From: Massilia timonae CCUG 45783
GTDB lineage: Bacteria > Pseudomonadota > Gammaproteobacteria > Burkholderiales > Burkholderiaceae_D
Direction of reading: 5' to 3'
Length of the DNA stretch: 64,000 nucleotides
NCBI RefSeq assembly: GCF_000315425.1
Contig: NZ_JH992922.1
Span: 2,140,731 to 2,204,730, forward strand
Shown here: in pieces, positions 54,192-64,000 of the stretch
Numbering within the stretch: the first letter of the stretch is position 1
How the letters are laid out: every line of letters starts with the position of its first letter
Program-made: the position numbers and the translations under genes
The notes under the pieces: generated by a model
Database searches by the model: none
The model's input: only the letters and a program-made list of their open reading frames with translations
What the model was told of the DNA's origin: nothing

Positions 54192-55133
54192 TTATCCAAT
54201 CTTTTTAGCTGCGGCAGCTGCGTTCGAGGTCGACATTGCGCCCGAGATCAGGACCGAGTGAACGTCAGCCGAGAACGAACGGATGTCTTCCAGGACGGTC
54301 TTGTTACGACGCACCAGCCAGTTGTAACCCAGAACGGCAGGAACTGCAACGAACAGACCGAAAGCGGTCATGATCAGTGCTTCACCGACTGGACCTGCGA
54401 CCTTGTCGATCGATGCGTTACCCGACATGCCGATGGCGGTCAGTGCGTTGTAGATGCCCCAGACGGTACCGAACAGACCGATGAACGGCGAGGTCGAACC
54501 GACGGTTGCCAGGAACGACAGGCCGTCTTGCAGACGCGACTGGACGCGGTCCACTGCGCGCTGGATCTGCATGGTGACCCAGGTCGACAGGTCGATCTGC
54601 TCGAGCAGGGCGCCGTCGTGGTGCTGGGTTGCCTTGGTGCCGGTTTCAGCGATGAAGCGGAATGGCGAACCTTCTTTCAGCTGAGCCGAACCAGCAGCGA
54701 TCGACGGTGCTTTCCAGAACTTGGCTTGCATGTCTTTCGACTGCTTCATGATCTTCTGCTGATCGATCAGCTTGGTGATGATGATGTACCACGAACCGAT
54801 CGACATCAGCGACAGGATGATCAGGGTGCCCTTGTTGACGAAGTCGCCGTGTTCCCACATCGCTTGCAGGCCGTACGGGTTGTAGACTTCTTCGGTTTGC
54901 TCGCCACCTGGAGCAGCGGCTGGCGCGCCAGCGTCTGCAGGAGCGGCGGCAGCGTCTGCAGGAGCAGCAGCTGGGTCAACAGCTGGTGCAGCTGCGTCGG
55001 TCGCCGCTGGCGCAGCTGCGTCGGTTGCCGGGGTTTCTTGAGCGAAGGCCGGAGCGGACACCAGAGCCGATGCTGCGGTTACCGACAACAGGACAGCCGC
55101 CAGGAAAGCGGACAAACGGGTATTCTTAAACAT
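54192..55133 (-). CDS. exbB: ExbB/TolQ/MotA-family proton channel protein, with repeat-rich N-terminus
   Basis: 313-residue ExbB. A signal peptide (to AFAQ, ~31) is followed by an Ala/Pro/Asp-rich repetitive stretch (~32-75), then the first ExbB helix (LIILSLMSIGSWYIIITKLI) and the MotA/TolQ domain (TSPFIGLFGTVWGIYNALTAIG .. GEALIMTAFGLFVAVPAVLGYNWL). GGAGGAAGC precedes ATG 55133. It energises TonB with the ExbDs. Confidence 0.93.
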   Translation of the reverse strand: MFKNTRLSAFLAAVLLSVTAASALVSAPAFAQETPATDAAAPAATDAAAPAVDPAAAPADAAAAPADAGAPAAAPGGEQTEEVYNPYGLQAMWEHGDFVNKGTLIILSLMSIGSWYIIITKLIDQQKIMKQSKDMQAKFWKAPSIAAGSAQLKEGSPFRFIAETGTKATQHHDGALLEQIDLSTWVTMQIQRAVDRVQSRLQDGLSFLATVGSTSPFIGLFGTVWGIYNALTAIGMSGNASIDKVAGPVGEALIMTAFGLFVAVPAVLGYNWLVRRNKTVLEDIRSFSADVHSVLISGAMSTSNAAAAAKKIG

Positions 55134-55218
55134 GCTTCCTCCAAAGATATTAAATAGACAGTTCGCTGAACTTAACGACAACGACAATCAAAGTTTGAGA
55201 CGGTGACCTGTCTCGGTT

Positions 55219-55881
55219 TTATTCCAGCGTCCAGACGTACTGCACCGCTGTCCACGCCTGTTCCGGCTTGCCATCGATCATGGCGGGCTTGAATCGGCAT
55301 TTGCTCAGAGCCGATTGCGCGGCTCGGTCCAAGTCACGGAAGCCACTCGACTTCGCCAGCTTGGCTTCCATCACCCGACCATCGACACCGATCAGGAACT
55401 GCAGGGTCGTGGTACCGGTTTCTTCATTGCGCTGCGACGAACGTGGATATTCCGGACGTGCGCAAGTATTAAAGTCAGCCACTGCCTCGGTACGGCTAGG
55501 ACCACGTGCCGGCGGTGCCGGCGGAGCCGGAGGAGCTGGCGGTGCCGGCGGAGCCAGCTGGGTGGTTGGCGGCGGCGTGTTGGTCGCGGTAGCGATCGTG
55601 TTTTGCGGTGGTGGCGGTTGCTGCACCTGCACTTCGACCGGCGGGATGAACGGCGGCGGCGGCGCTTTCATTTCTGGCGGCGGCGGCGGCGGCGGAGTTT
55701 CCGGCGGCGGCGGCGGCGCGGTCTCTTCAATCAGCTTGGTTTCCACAGCTTCGGTCACCGTGCTGACGATCCGGGTACCCAGGCCAGCGACGAGCGCCCA
55801 TCCCACGATGATGTGAAGGATGACGACTACGATGAAGCCTGTGAAATTTTTCCCGGGTTGCTTCTCATTCGAAAAATTCAT
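55219..55881 (-). CDS. tonB: TonB energy-transducing protein
   Basis: 220-residue TonB: an N-terminal anchor helix (TGFIVVVILHIIVGWALVAGL), a long Pro-rich linker (~58-140, with runs of P, PPEM, PPAPPAPP) and a C-terminal domain (CARPEYPRSSQRNEETGTTTLQFLIGVDG .. CRFKPAMIDGKPEQAWTAVQYVWTLE). GGAGAAATATGGC precedes ATG 55881. First gene of the minus-strand operon tonB-exbB-exbD-exbD. Confidence 0.95.
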   Translation of the reverse strand: MNFSNEKQPGKNFTGFIVVVILHIIVGWALVAGLGTRIVSTVTEAVETKLIEETAPPPPPETPPPPPPPEMKAPPPPFIPPVEVQVQQPPPPQNTIATATNTPPPTTQLAPPAPPAPPAPPAPPARGPSRTEAVADFNTCARPEYPRSSQRNEETGTTTLQFLIGVDGRVMEAKLAKSSGFRDLDRAAQSALSKCRFKPAMIDGKPEQAWTAVQYVWTLE

Positions 55882-56794
55882 GCCATATTTCTCCAATACC
55901 AACTCTTTTTTGTTGCTACCAAACCCACTAAACACGACAAAAGCCTAGAGCCGCATCCGGGACATCGAAGAATTATACCTACGAATTCTTTTTTGCACAT
56001 ACATTTTTACAGCAGCGAAAGGTGCGCTAACTACCTGTAAATGCAGGCAAACAAGCTCATCTATACAAGCCCGGCGAGGTCGGTTTGAGGGGTCCGGAAG
56101 GCCGGAAAATGTGTAGTTTTATGTATCGATTCTCCTCATCGCGTGGAAGATCAGTGTAGATGTCATGTTTGCCAAATTTCTGATGCCAAATCAGTCGCTT
56201 GGCAAATTTAATATGACTCGACAATGGTCTTTCTGCAAACAATAGCCAATTCTTATTACCCTCCGGCCTCCTCGGATTTCCCTGGAAGCCGTCCCGCGCG
56301 TACATAGGTATAGATAAAAGTGATACGCCTTAGACTGCTTGCGATGGCTCAACCGTGCGCCATTTGATGCTTCGTCTCGACAGGAATGAAAGCTGCGCGC
56401 TCCCACACCTTCTGCGACAAACTATATTACTTAGTTAGTGCTAGGTCCTTCACCGTCAAATTACCATGACTTGGTTGTGACAGCGCTAACATGTGATGTC
56501 GGGAACATACCATGAAATCTGTATGTTGGCGATAGCAGATGAGCCTAATTGAACATGCATAGGCAAGGCAAGGTGCTGGCGCCGCGCAGTGGGGCGTTAA
56601 TGCGGAATAAAAGGTAGGGCAAAACCGCCGGCAGGAACGGTTAGCCGCGAAATCATGGGGGGGAGGCGGCTCTACTGCCCACGTAGTCAAGCAAGGCGTG
56701 AGTCGCCGTGCGAGCCTGGATTGGACGCGTGGACGGCGTAGCCGTCCACGCCACGGTCGCGGTAGTCAACAATAAGCCAGGCCGTGCGCGCCGC
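55882..56794. other. Long intergenic region without recognisable gene
   Basis: About 910 bases between tonB and spoVR. The part next to tonB holds TATAAT on the minus strand (complement at 55972-55977) within an inverted repeat AAGAATT-N9-AATTCTT (55968-55990), a possible promoter or operator. From about 56050 to 56560 the DNA is AT-richer than its neighbours; the short frames there do not look like real proteins. It may be a decayed insertion. Confidence 0.5.
56727..56751 (-). terminator. Hairpin downstream of spoVR
   Basis: An 11-bp perfect stem (GCGTGGACGGC/GCCGTCCACGC) with a GTA loop, 44 bases past the spoVR stop. No T run follows on the minus strand, so termination is unproven. Confidence 0.45.
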
Positions 56795-58321
56795 TCAGCG
56801 CCCGCGTTTCTCGCGCCGGCACTCGAGGAAGCTGACCACGTGCCCGGCCGGATCGGCCGTTTCGAGCCGCACGTCGAAGCCCCACAGCCGGGCCACGTGC
56901 TTGAGCACCTCTTGCGCCTGTCCATTGAGCGGGCGGCGGTTGTATTGCGTGTGGCGCAGGGTCAGGGCGCGGTCGTCGCGCGTATTGACTTGCCAGACCT
57001 GGATGTTCGGCTCGCGGCTGCCCAGGTTGTACTGCTCGGCCAGCTTGTGGCGCACGTAGCGGTAGCCGGCCTCGTCGTGGATGGCCGAGATGGTCAGCTT
57101 GTCGCTGCGGTCGTCGTCGAGCACGGCGAAGAAATGGAAGTCGCGAATCAGCTTGGGCGACAGGTATTGGGCGATGAAGCTCTCGTCCTTGAAGTTGCGC
57201 ATCGCGAAGTCGAGCGTCTTGAGCCAGTCGCTGCCGGCGATGTCGGGGAACCAGGTTTTGTCTTCATCGGTCGGGTTTTCGCAGATGCGCCGGATATCGG
57301 TCATCATCGCGAAACCGAGGGCATAGGGATTGATCCCGCTGTAATACGGGCTGTTGGCCGGCGGTTGATAAACCACGTTCGTATGGCTTTGCAGGAACTC
57401 GAGCATGAAGCCGTCGCCGACGATCCCCTCTTTATACAGGTCTTGCAGGATCGTGTAGTGCCAGAAAGTGGCCCAGCCCTCGTTCATCACCTGGGTCTGG
57501 CGCTGCGGATAGAAATACTGCGAAATCTTGCGCGTGATCCGCACCAGCTCACGTTGCCAGGGTTCGAGCAGCGGCGCATATTTCTCGATGAAATACAGCA
57601 GGTTTTCCTCGGGCTCGGGCGGGAAGCGGTGGGTCGGCGCATCCGCCGCCACCTGTTCTTCGCGCTGGGGCAGGGTGCGCCAGATCGAATTGACCTGGGA
57701 TTGGGCGTATTCCTCGCGCTCCTTGGTGCGCGCCGCCTCTTGCGCCACCGACAGCTTGGCCGGCCGCTTGTAGCGGTCGACGCCATAGTTTTGCAGCGCA
57801 TGGCAGGAATCGAGCAACTCCTCGACCGCATCGATCCCATAGCGCTGCTCGCATTCGGCGATATAGTTCTTGGCAAACACCATATAGTCGACGATGGCGT
57901 CGGCATCGGTCCAGCTGCGGAACAGGTAGTTTCCTTTGAAGAAAGAATTGTGGCCGTAGGCGGCATGGGCGATCACCAGCGCCTGCATCGTCAGGCTGTT
58001 TTCTTCCATCAGGTAGGCGATGCAGGGATTCGAGTTGATGACGATCTCGTAGGCCAGGCCCATCTGGCCACGGCGGTAGCTTTTCTCGGTACTCAGGAAA
58101 TGCTTGCCGAACGACCAGTGGTTATAGGAGACCGGCATGCCTACCGACGTGTAGGCATCCATCATTTGCTCGGCGGTAATGATCTCGAGCTGGTTCGGAT
58201 AGGTGTCCAGGCCGTAACGCTTGGCCACCCGCTTGATTTCTTCGTGCGCCTGCTCGATCAGGTCGAAGGTCCACTCCGACTGTTCGGGCAGGGCGCGCGG
58301 ATTGCTTGGATCTCTTGGCAT
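56795..58321 (-). CDS. SpoVR-family protein
   Basis: 508-residue SpoVR/YcgB protein. Family segments include GMPVSYNHWSFGKHFL, YEIVINSNPCIAYLMEENSLTMQALVIAHAAYGHNSFFKGNYLF, NEGWATFWHYTILQDLY and SGINPYALGFAMMTDIRRI. Name from sporulation in Bacillus; in Gram-negatives it is linked with PrkA/YeaH stress responses and the exact activity is unknown. Third gene of prkA-yeaH-spoVR. Confidence 0.94.
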   Translation of the reverse strand: MPRDPSNPRALPEQSEWTFDLIEQAHEEIKRVAKRYGLDTYPNQLEIITAEQMMDAYTSVGMPVSYNHWSFGKHFLSTEKSYRRGQMGLAYEIVINSNPCIAYLMEENSLTMQALVIAHAAYGHNSFFKGNYLFRSWTDADAIVDYMVFAKNYIAECEQRYGIDAVEELLDSCHALQNYGVDRYKRPAKLSVAQEAARTKEREEYAQSQVNSIWRTLPQREEQVAADAPTHRFPPEPEENLLYFIEKYAPLLEPWQRELVRITRKISQYFYPQRQTQVMNEGWATFWHYTILQDLYKEGIVGDGFMLEFLQSHTNVVYQPPANSPYYSGINPYALGFAMMTDIRRICENPTDEDKTWFPDIAGSDWLKTLDFAMRNFKDESFIAQYLSPKLIRDFHFFAVLDDDRSDKLTISAIHDEAGYRYVRHKLAEQYNLGSREPNIQVWQVNTRDDRALTLRHTQYNRRPLNGQAQEVLKHVARLWGFDVRLETADPAGHVVSFLECRREKRGR

Positions 58322-58370
58322 GGGGCGCCTCGCTGTTGACTGCAGGTATGTCTTTTGACCCGTCCGCAGG

Positions 58371-59642
58371 CTATTTGGCCTGCTTCTTGAACAGTTCCCG
58401 GAATACCGGATAGATGTCGGCCGGGGTCACGATCTTTTGCATCGCGAAATTGCGGTGCTGGGCGGCGACGTCGCAATATTGCTCCCACAGGTTCTGCGGC
58501 GGGCCATCGGTGATCTCGACATAGGTGTAATACTGCACGCGCGGCATGATCGCGCTGGTGAGAATCTGCTTGCACAGCACCGAGTCGTTGTCCCAGTTGT
58601 CGCCGTCCGACGCTTGCGCCACGTAGGCGTTCCAGTCGGCGCTGCCGTAGCGCTCGGTGATCACTTTTTGCAGCAGATGCAGCGCCGAGGAGACGACGGT
58701 GCCGCCCGACTCGCGCGAATGGAAGAACTCGTTCTCGTCGACCTCGGCCGCCGCCGTGTGGTGGCGGATGAAGACGACGTCGATCTTTTCATAGACCCGC
58801 TTGAGGAAGAGATACAGCAGGATGAAGAAGCGCTTGGCCGTATCCTTGCGCGTCTCGTCCATCGAGCCCGACACGTCCATGATGCAGAACATCACGGCCT
58901 GGGTGCTGGGCTTGGGGACCTTGATCCGGTTTGCGTAACGCAGGTCGAACGGATCGATGAACGGAATGGCGTTCAGACGAATGTGCAGGTGATGGATGCG
59001 GTCCTTCAGCGCGACCACCTGTTCATCGTCGGACGGCGCTCCCTGGTCGAGCAGCGCCTGCAGCGCTTCTTCGGCATCCGCCAGTTCGCGCCGCGCGGGG
59101 CCGCCGATGGCAATGCGGCGCCCCAATGCGCCGCGCAGCGAGCGCAGCACGTGGATGTTCGAGGGCGTGCCGGACACGTTGTAGCCGGCGCGCTGGTTCT
59201 TGTATTCGATGGTCTGGGTCAGCTGCGTCTTGACCATGTTCGGCAGCTCGAGATCCTCGAAGAAGTAATTCATGAATTCTTCGCGCGACAGCTCGAAGAT
59301 GAAATCGTCTTCGACGGTCTGTTCGCTGTTGCCGGCGCGGCCGCGCCCGGCGCCGCCACCGCCGCCGCGGGGCCGGTTGAACTGGTCGCCCTTTTGATAC
59401 TCGGTATTGCCGGGGTTGACGGTTTCATACACGCCGCCATGGGCGTGGCCGAAATGCGGTTCGTTCACGTCCTTGACGGGAATGGTGACTTTTTCACCGT
59501 TCTCGATGTCGGTGATCGAGCGGCCCTTGATGGCGCGGCCGACAGCATCCTTGATCTGCGCCTTGTAGCGGCGCAGGAAACGTTCGCGGTTGACCGCAGA
59601 CTTGTTCTTGCCCTGCAAGCGACGGTCGATGAGGTAAGTCAA
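58371..59642 (-). CDS. yeaH: YeaH/YhbH-family protein (DUF444)
   Basis: 423-residue protein with the DUF444 pattern: an N-terminal LIDRRLQGKNKSAVNRERFLRRYK, a Gly/Arg-rich linker (~90-105), and a VWA-like segment CIMDVSGSMDE with MIDAS DxSxS. The start is a TTG at 59642, set by a perfect AGGAGG six bases upstream; no ATG is suitable. YeaH acts with PrkA under nutrient stress in E. coli. Confidence 0.92.
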   Translation of the reverse strand: MTYLIDRRLQGKNKSAVNRERFLRRYKAQIKDAVGRAIKGRSITDIENGEKVTIPVKDVNEPHFGHAHGGVYETVNPGNTEYQKGDQFNRPRGGGGGAGRGRAGNSEQTVEDDFIFELSREEFMNYFFEDLELPNMVKTQLTQTIEYKNQRAGYNVSGTPSNIHVLRSLRGALGRRIAIGGPARRELADAEEALQALLDQGAPSDDEQVVALKDRIHHLHIRLNAIPFIDPFDLRYANRIKVPKPSTQAVMFCIMDVSGSMDETRKDTAKRFFILLYLFLKRVYEKIDVVFIRHHTAAAEVDENEFFHSRESGGTVVSSALHLLQKVITERYGSADWNAYVAQASDGDNWDNDSVLCKQILTSAIMPRVQYYTYVEITDGPPQNLWEQYCDVAAQHRNFAMQKIVTPADIYPVFRELFKKQAK

Positions 59643-59822
59643 AACAGGCCTCCTGCTTAGTATAAGCGCGGAACTGTCGGCACAAGATCTACCGCTCGCG
59701 CTCTGGCGCCGTCGCATGCGACGGCACCCCTATCTTAATACGCTGCGCGAACGAGCGTGCGGCGCACGCGCAGCGTCGCGTCTTGCCGGTGGCGGCCTGC
59801 AGCCATTCGGCAACACGCCTTG

Positions 59823-61745
59823 TCACGACGACTTGCGCACACGCAGATACCATTCGCACAACAGACGCACCTGCTTTGGTGTATAGCCTTTCTCTACCAT
59901 ACGGGCGACGAAGTCGGCGTGCTTGTTCGCATCCTCGGCGCTCGCTTTTGCATTGAAGGAAATCACCGGCAAAAGTTCCTCGGTATTCGAGAACATCTTC
60001 TTCTCGATCACGCTGCGGAACTTCTCATAGCTGGTCCAGGCCGGATTCTTTCCAGCATTGGTGGCGCGCGCCCTGAGGCTGAAGTTGACGATCTCGTTGC
60101 GGAAATCCTTCGGATTCGAAATCCCGGCCGGCTTTTCGATCTTTTCCAGCTCGGCGTTCAGCGATTCGCGGTCGAAGCTTTCACCGGTGTCCGGATCGCG
60201 GAACTCCTGGTCCTGGATCCAGAAGTCGGCAAAGGTCACATAGCGGTCGAAGATGTTCTGGCCATACTCGGAATAGCTTTCCAGGTAGGCGGTTTGAATT
60301 TCCTTGCCGATGAAATCGACATAGCGCTGCGCCAGGTGTTCCTTGATATACGAGAGATAGCGCTGCTCGGTCTCGGGCGGGAATTGCTCGCGCTCGATCT
60401 GCTGTTCGAGCACGTACAGCAGGTGCACCGGATTGGCCGCCACTTCGGTATTGTCGAAGTTGAAGACCTTGGACAGGATCTTGAACGCGAAGCGGGTCGA
60501 CAGGCCGTTCATGCCTTCGTCCACGCCGGCATAGTCGACGTATTCGTGCAGCGACTTGGCCTTGGGGTCGGTGTCCTTCAGGTTTTCGCCATCGTAGACC
60601 AGCATCTTGGAGAAGATGCTCGAATTCTCCGGATCCTTCAGGCGCGACAGCACGGCGAACTGCGACATCATGCGCAGGGTGCCGGGCGCGCATGGCGCCT
60701 TGTCGAGCGAGGAATTACGCAGCAGCTTGTCGTAGATCTGGATTTCATCGGACACGCGCAGGCAATACGGCACCTTCACGATATAGATACGGTCGAGGAA
60801 AGCCTCGTTGTTGCGGTTGTTGCGGAAGGTCTTCCATTCGGATTCGTTCGAGTGCGCCAGCACGATACCGTCGAAGGGAATCGCGCCGAAGCCTTCGGTG
60901 CCCTTGTAATTGCCCTCCTGCGTGGCGGTCAGGAGCGGGTGCAGCACCTTGATCGGCGCCTTGAACATCTCGACGAATTCCATCAGGCCCTGGTTCGCCA
61001 GGCACAAGCCGCCGGAATAGCTGTAGGCGTCCGGATCGTCCTGGGGGAAATCCTCGAGCTTGCGGATATCGACCTTGCCGACCAGCGAAGAAATATCCTG
61101 GTTGTTTTCGTCGCCCGGTTCGGTCTTGGAAATCGCGATCTGTTTCAGGATCGACGGATAGCGCTTCACCACGCGGAACTTGTTGATGTCGCCGCCGTAT
61201 TCGTGCAGGCGCTTGACCGCCCACGGGCTCGGAATGGCGCGCAGGTAGCGGCGCGGAATGCCGTAGTCTTCTTCGAGGATGGTGCCGTCTTCTTCTTCGC
61301 TGAACAGGCCCAGCGGCGATTCATTCACCGGCGAGCCCTTGATCGCATAAAAGGGCACGAGTTCCATCAGGCTTTTGAGTTTTTCGGCGATCGACGATTT
61401 GCCGCCACCGACCGGACCGAGCAAATACAGGATCTGCTTGCGCTCTTCGAGTCCCTGCGCCGCATGGCGGAAATAAGACACCACCTGCTCGATCACTTCT
61501 TCCATGCCGTAGAACTCGCGGAAGGCCGGATAGATCTTGATCACCTTGTTGGCGAAGATGCGCGACAGGCGCGGATCGAGGCGGGTATCGACCAGGGTCG
61601 GCTCGCCGATCGCGGCCAGCATGCGTTCCGGCGCGCTGGCATAGGTCAGCGGGTCTTTCTTGCACAGTTGGAGATATTCCGCCAGGGAGTATTCCTCTTC
61701 CCGGGTACGCTCATAGCGGGCCGCGTAGTTTTCAAAGATGCTCAT
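59823..61745 (-). CDS. prkA: PrkA-family serine protein kinase
   Basis: 640-residue PrkA (E. coli YeaG type). AAA+-like N-terminal domain with Walker A GPVGGGKSS (110-118) and a C-terminal PrkA kinase-like domain. ATG 61745 starts MSIFENYAARYE. First gene of the minus-strand operon prkA-yeaH-spoVR, associated with starvation and stationary-phase response. Confidence 0.95.
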   Translation of the reverse strand: MSIFENYAARYERTREEEYSLAEYLQLCKKDPLTYASAPERMLAAIGEPTLVDTRLDPRLSRIFANKVIKIYPAFREFYGMEEVIEQVVSYFRHAAQGLEERKQILYLLGPVGGGKSSIAEKLKSLMELVPFYAIKGSPVNESPLGLFSEEEDGTILEEDYGIPRRYLRAIPSPWAVKRLHEYGGDINKFRVVKRYPSILKQIAISKTEPGDENNQDISSLVGKVDIRKLEDFPQDDPDAYSYSGGLCLANQGLMEFVEMFKAPIKVLHPLLTATQEGNYKGTEGFGAIPFDGIVLAHSNESEWKTFRNNRNNEAFLDRIYIVKVPYCLRVSDEIQIYDKLLRNSSLDKAPCAPGTLRMMSQFAVLSRLKDPENSSIFSKMLVYDGENLKDTDPKAKSLHEYVDYAGVDEGMNGLSTRFAFKILSKVFNFDNTEVAANPVHLLYVLEQQIEREQFPPETEQRYLSYIKEHLAQRYVDFIGKEIQTAYLESYSEYGQNIFDRYVTFADFWIQDQEFRDPDTGESFDRESLNAELEKIEKPAGISNPKDFRNEIVNFSLRARATNAGKNPAWTSYEKFRSVIEKKMFSNTEELLPVISFNAKASAEDANKHADFVARMVEKGYTPKQVRLLCEWYLRVRKSS

Positions 61746-63352
<1,607 letters not shown>

Positions 63353-63374
63353 CCTTCAAGAACGGAGCGGATCC

Positions 63375-64000
63375 ATGTTCGTCCAGGCTCTTCGCATGAC
63401 GGCGCGCGACTGGCGCGCCGGTGAGCTGCGCTTCCTGCTGGTGGCGCTGATCGTCGCGGTCGCGGCACTGAGTTCGGTCGGCTTCTTCATCGACCGCATG
63501 CGCTCCGGCATGGACCGCGACGCCCACCAGCTGCTCGGCGCCGACCTGCTGGTCAATACCGACGACCCGGTGCGCCAGGAGTGGCGCGCCGAAGCGTTGA
63601 AGCGTGGCCTGCTGCTGGCCGACACTGTCACCTTCCCGAGCATGGCGCAAGCCGGCGAGGGCGACGACTCGCTGGCCCAGCTGTCGTCGATCAAGGCGGT
63701 GTCAAAAGGCTATCCGCTGCGCGGCCAGATGAGCATCACGACGGACCCTGTCGCCGCCGGCGGCGCGCAGGGCACGCCCACGCGCGAGGTGCCGGCGCGC
63801 GGCACGGTCTGGGTCGATCCCGGCCTGCTGCCGCAGCTGCGCACCGAGGTCGGCGCCATGCTCACCCTGGGCAACAGCCAGTTCCGCATCGCCCAGCTGA
63901 TCGCCACCGAACCGGACAAGGGCGCTTCGTTCGCCAACTTCGCGCCGCGCGTGATGCTGGCGCTGGAAGACCTGCAGGCCACCGGCCTGGTCGACGACTT
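63375..64000 (+). CDS. YbbP/FtsX-like ABC transporter permease, 3' truncated by window end
   Basis: At least 208 residues, still open at 64000. Starts MFVQALRMTARDWRAGELRFLLVALIVAVAALSSVGFF, a membrane anchor typical of YbbP-type permeases, then an extracytoplasmic MacB_PCD-like domain (GADLLVNTDDPVR .. IAQLIATEPDKGASFANFAPRVMLALEDL). AACGGAGCGGATCC precedes ATG 63375, 22 bases after the deaminase. An ATPase partner should lie beyond the window. Confidence 0.85.
   Translation, partial: MFVQALRMTARDWRAGELRFLLVALIVAVAALSSVGFFIDRMRSGMDRDAHQLLGADLLVNTDDPVRQEWRAEALKRGLLLADTVTFPSMAQAGEGDDSLAQLSSIKAVSKGYPLRGQMSITTDPVAAGGAQGTPTREVPARGTVWVDPGLLPQLRTEVGAMLTLGNSQFRIAQLIATEPDKGASFANFAPRVMLALEDLQATGLVDD

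Noticed and set aside
55960..56000. Fur box upstream of tonB
   Set aside because: The inverted repeat present does not match the GATAATGATAATCATTATC pattern, so iron regulation is not claimed from sequence.
56057..56690. Short minus-strand open frames of 82 and 87 codons in the tonB-spoVR gap
   Set aside because: No ribosome-binding site, no protein-like pattern and no operon context; not enough to call genes.

Overview
The window looks like a chromosomal segment of a GC-rich betaproteobacterium of the order Burkholderiales, most likely Oxalobacteraceae (Massilia-like). This is an inference from gene content and order: ribF-ileS-lspA-coaBC-dut, fkpB-ispH, rpmB-rpmG beside radC, prkA-yeaH-spoVR, tonB-exbB-exbD-exbD, a phasin, and the fatty-acid desaturase type. 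No 16S rRNA is present to confirm it. Most genes are high-GC housekeeping or metabolic genes; the clear exception is the left end.

Left end (1-6.7 kb) is accessory DNA. An IS3-family element (20-1644) has cut off the 5' part of a vgrG gene. The surviving VgrG tail is followed by a GxSxG-type lipase effector and a lipoprotein that looks like its Tli4-type periplasmic immunity partner: a type VI secretion effector cassette in AT-rich DNA. It ends at a tRNA-Lys gene, upstream of which sits a second insertion sequence (ISNCY-like, 5259-6734).

6.8-24 kb: an orphan GspE/PulE ATPase, a spermidine-synthase-fold protein, a glycine-zipper protein, a barstar-like protein, purN, an RsmB-type rRNA methyltransferase, an MscS channel, a desaturase with a long C-terminal extension, a DUF418 membrane protein, rpmG/rpmB, radC, fkpB-ispH and the branched-chain amino-acid ABC transporter core livHMGF (no binding-protein gene here). 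24-35 kb: phasin, EamA exporter, nitroreductase, a PBP7-like D-Ala-D-Ala peptidase with a very basic N-terminal segment, an IclR regulator, dgkA, a 1-Cys peroxiredoxin, a TauE/SafE permease and the sulfate operon cysTWA-cysB.

35-48 kb: an aldo/keto reductase after pyrD, the two N-degron aminoacyl-transferases bpt and aat with a NUDIX gene, initiator tRNA-fMet, an orphan Tdi1-like immunity protein, a glycosyltransferase, alkA, a second EamA transporter, an XdhC-like protein, a lipoprotein resembling an M48 protease that has lost its catalytic residues, dut, coaBC and lspA. 48-64 kb: ileS, ribF, a TPR protein, the TonB energising operon, a roughly 900-bp stretch without a recognisable gene, the stress-associated prkA-yeaH-spoVR operon, an adenosine/adenine deaminase and the start of a YbbP/FtsX-type permease running off the window.

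The most noteworthy items are the VgrG-lipase-immunity cassette with its IS damage, the degenerate M48-like lipoprotein, the lysine-rich PBP7 segment, and several terminators placed inside or against coding sequence. I did not find a convincing wholly new multigene system. No CRISPR array, prophage, rRNA operon or replication origin is visible.
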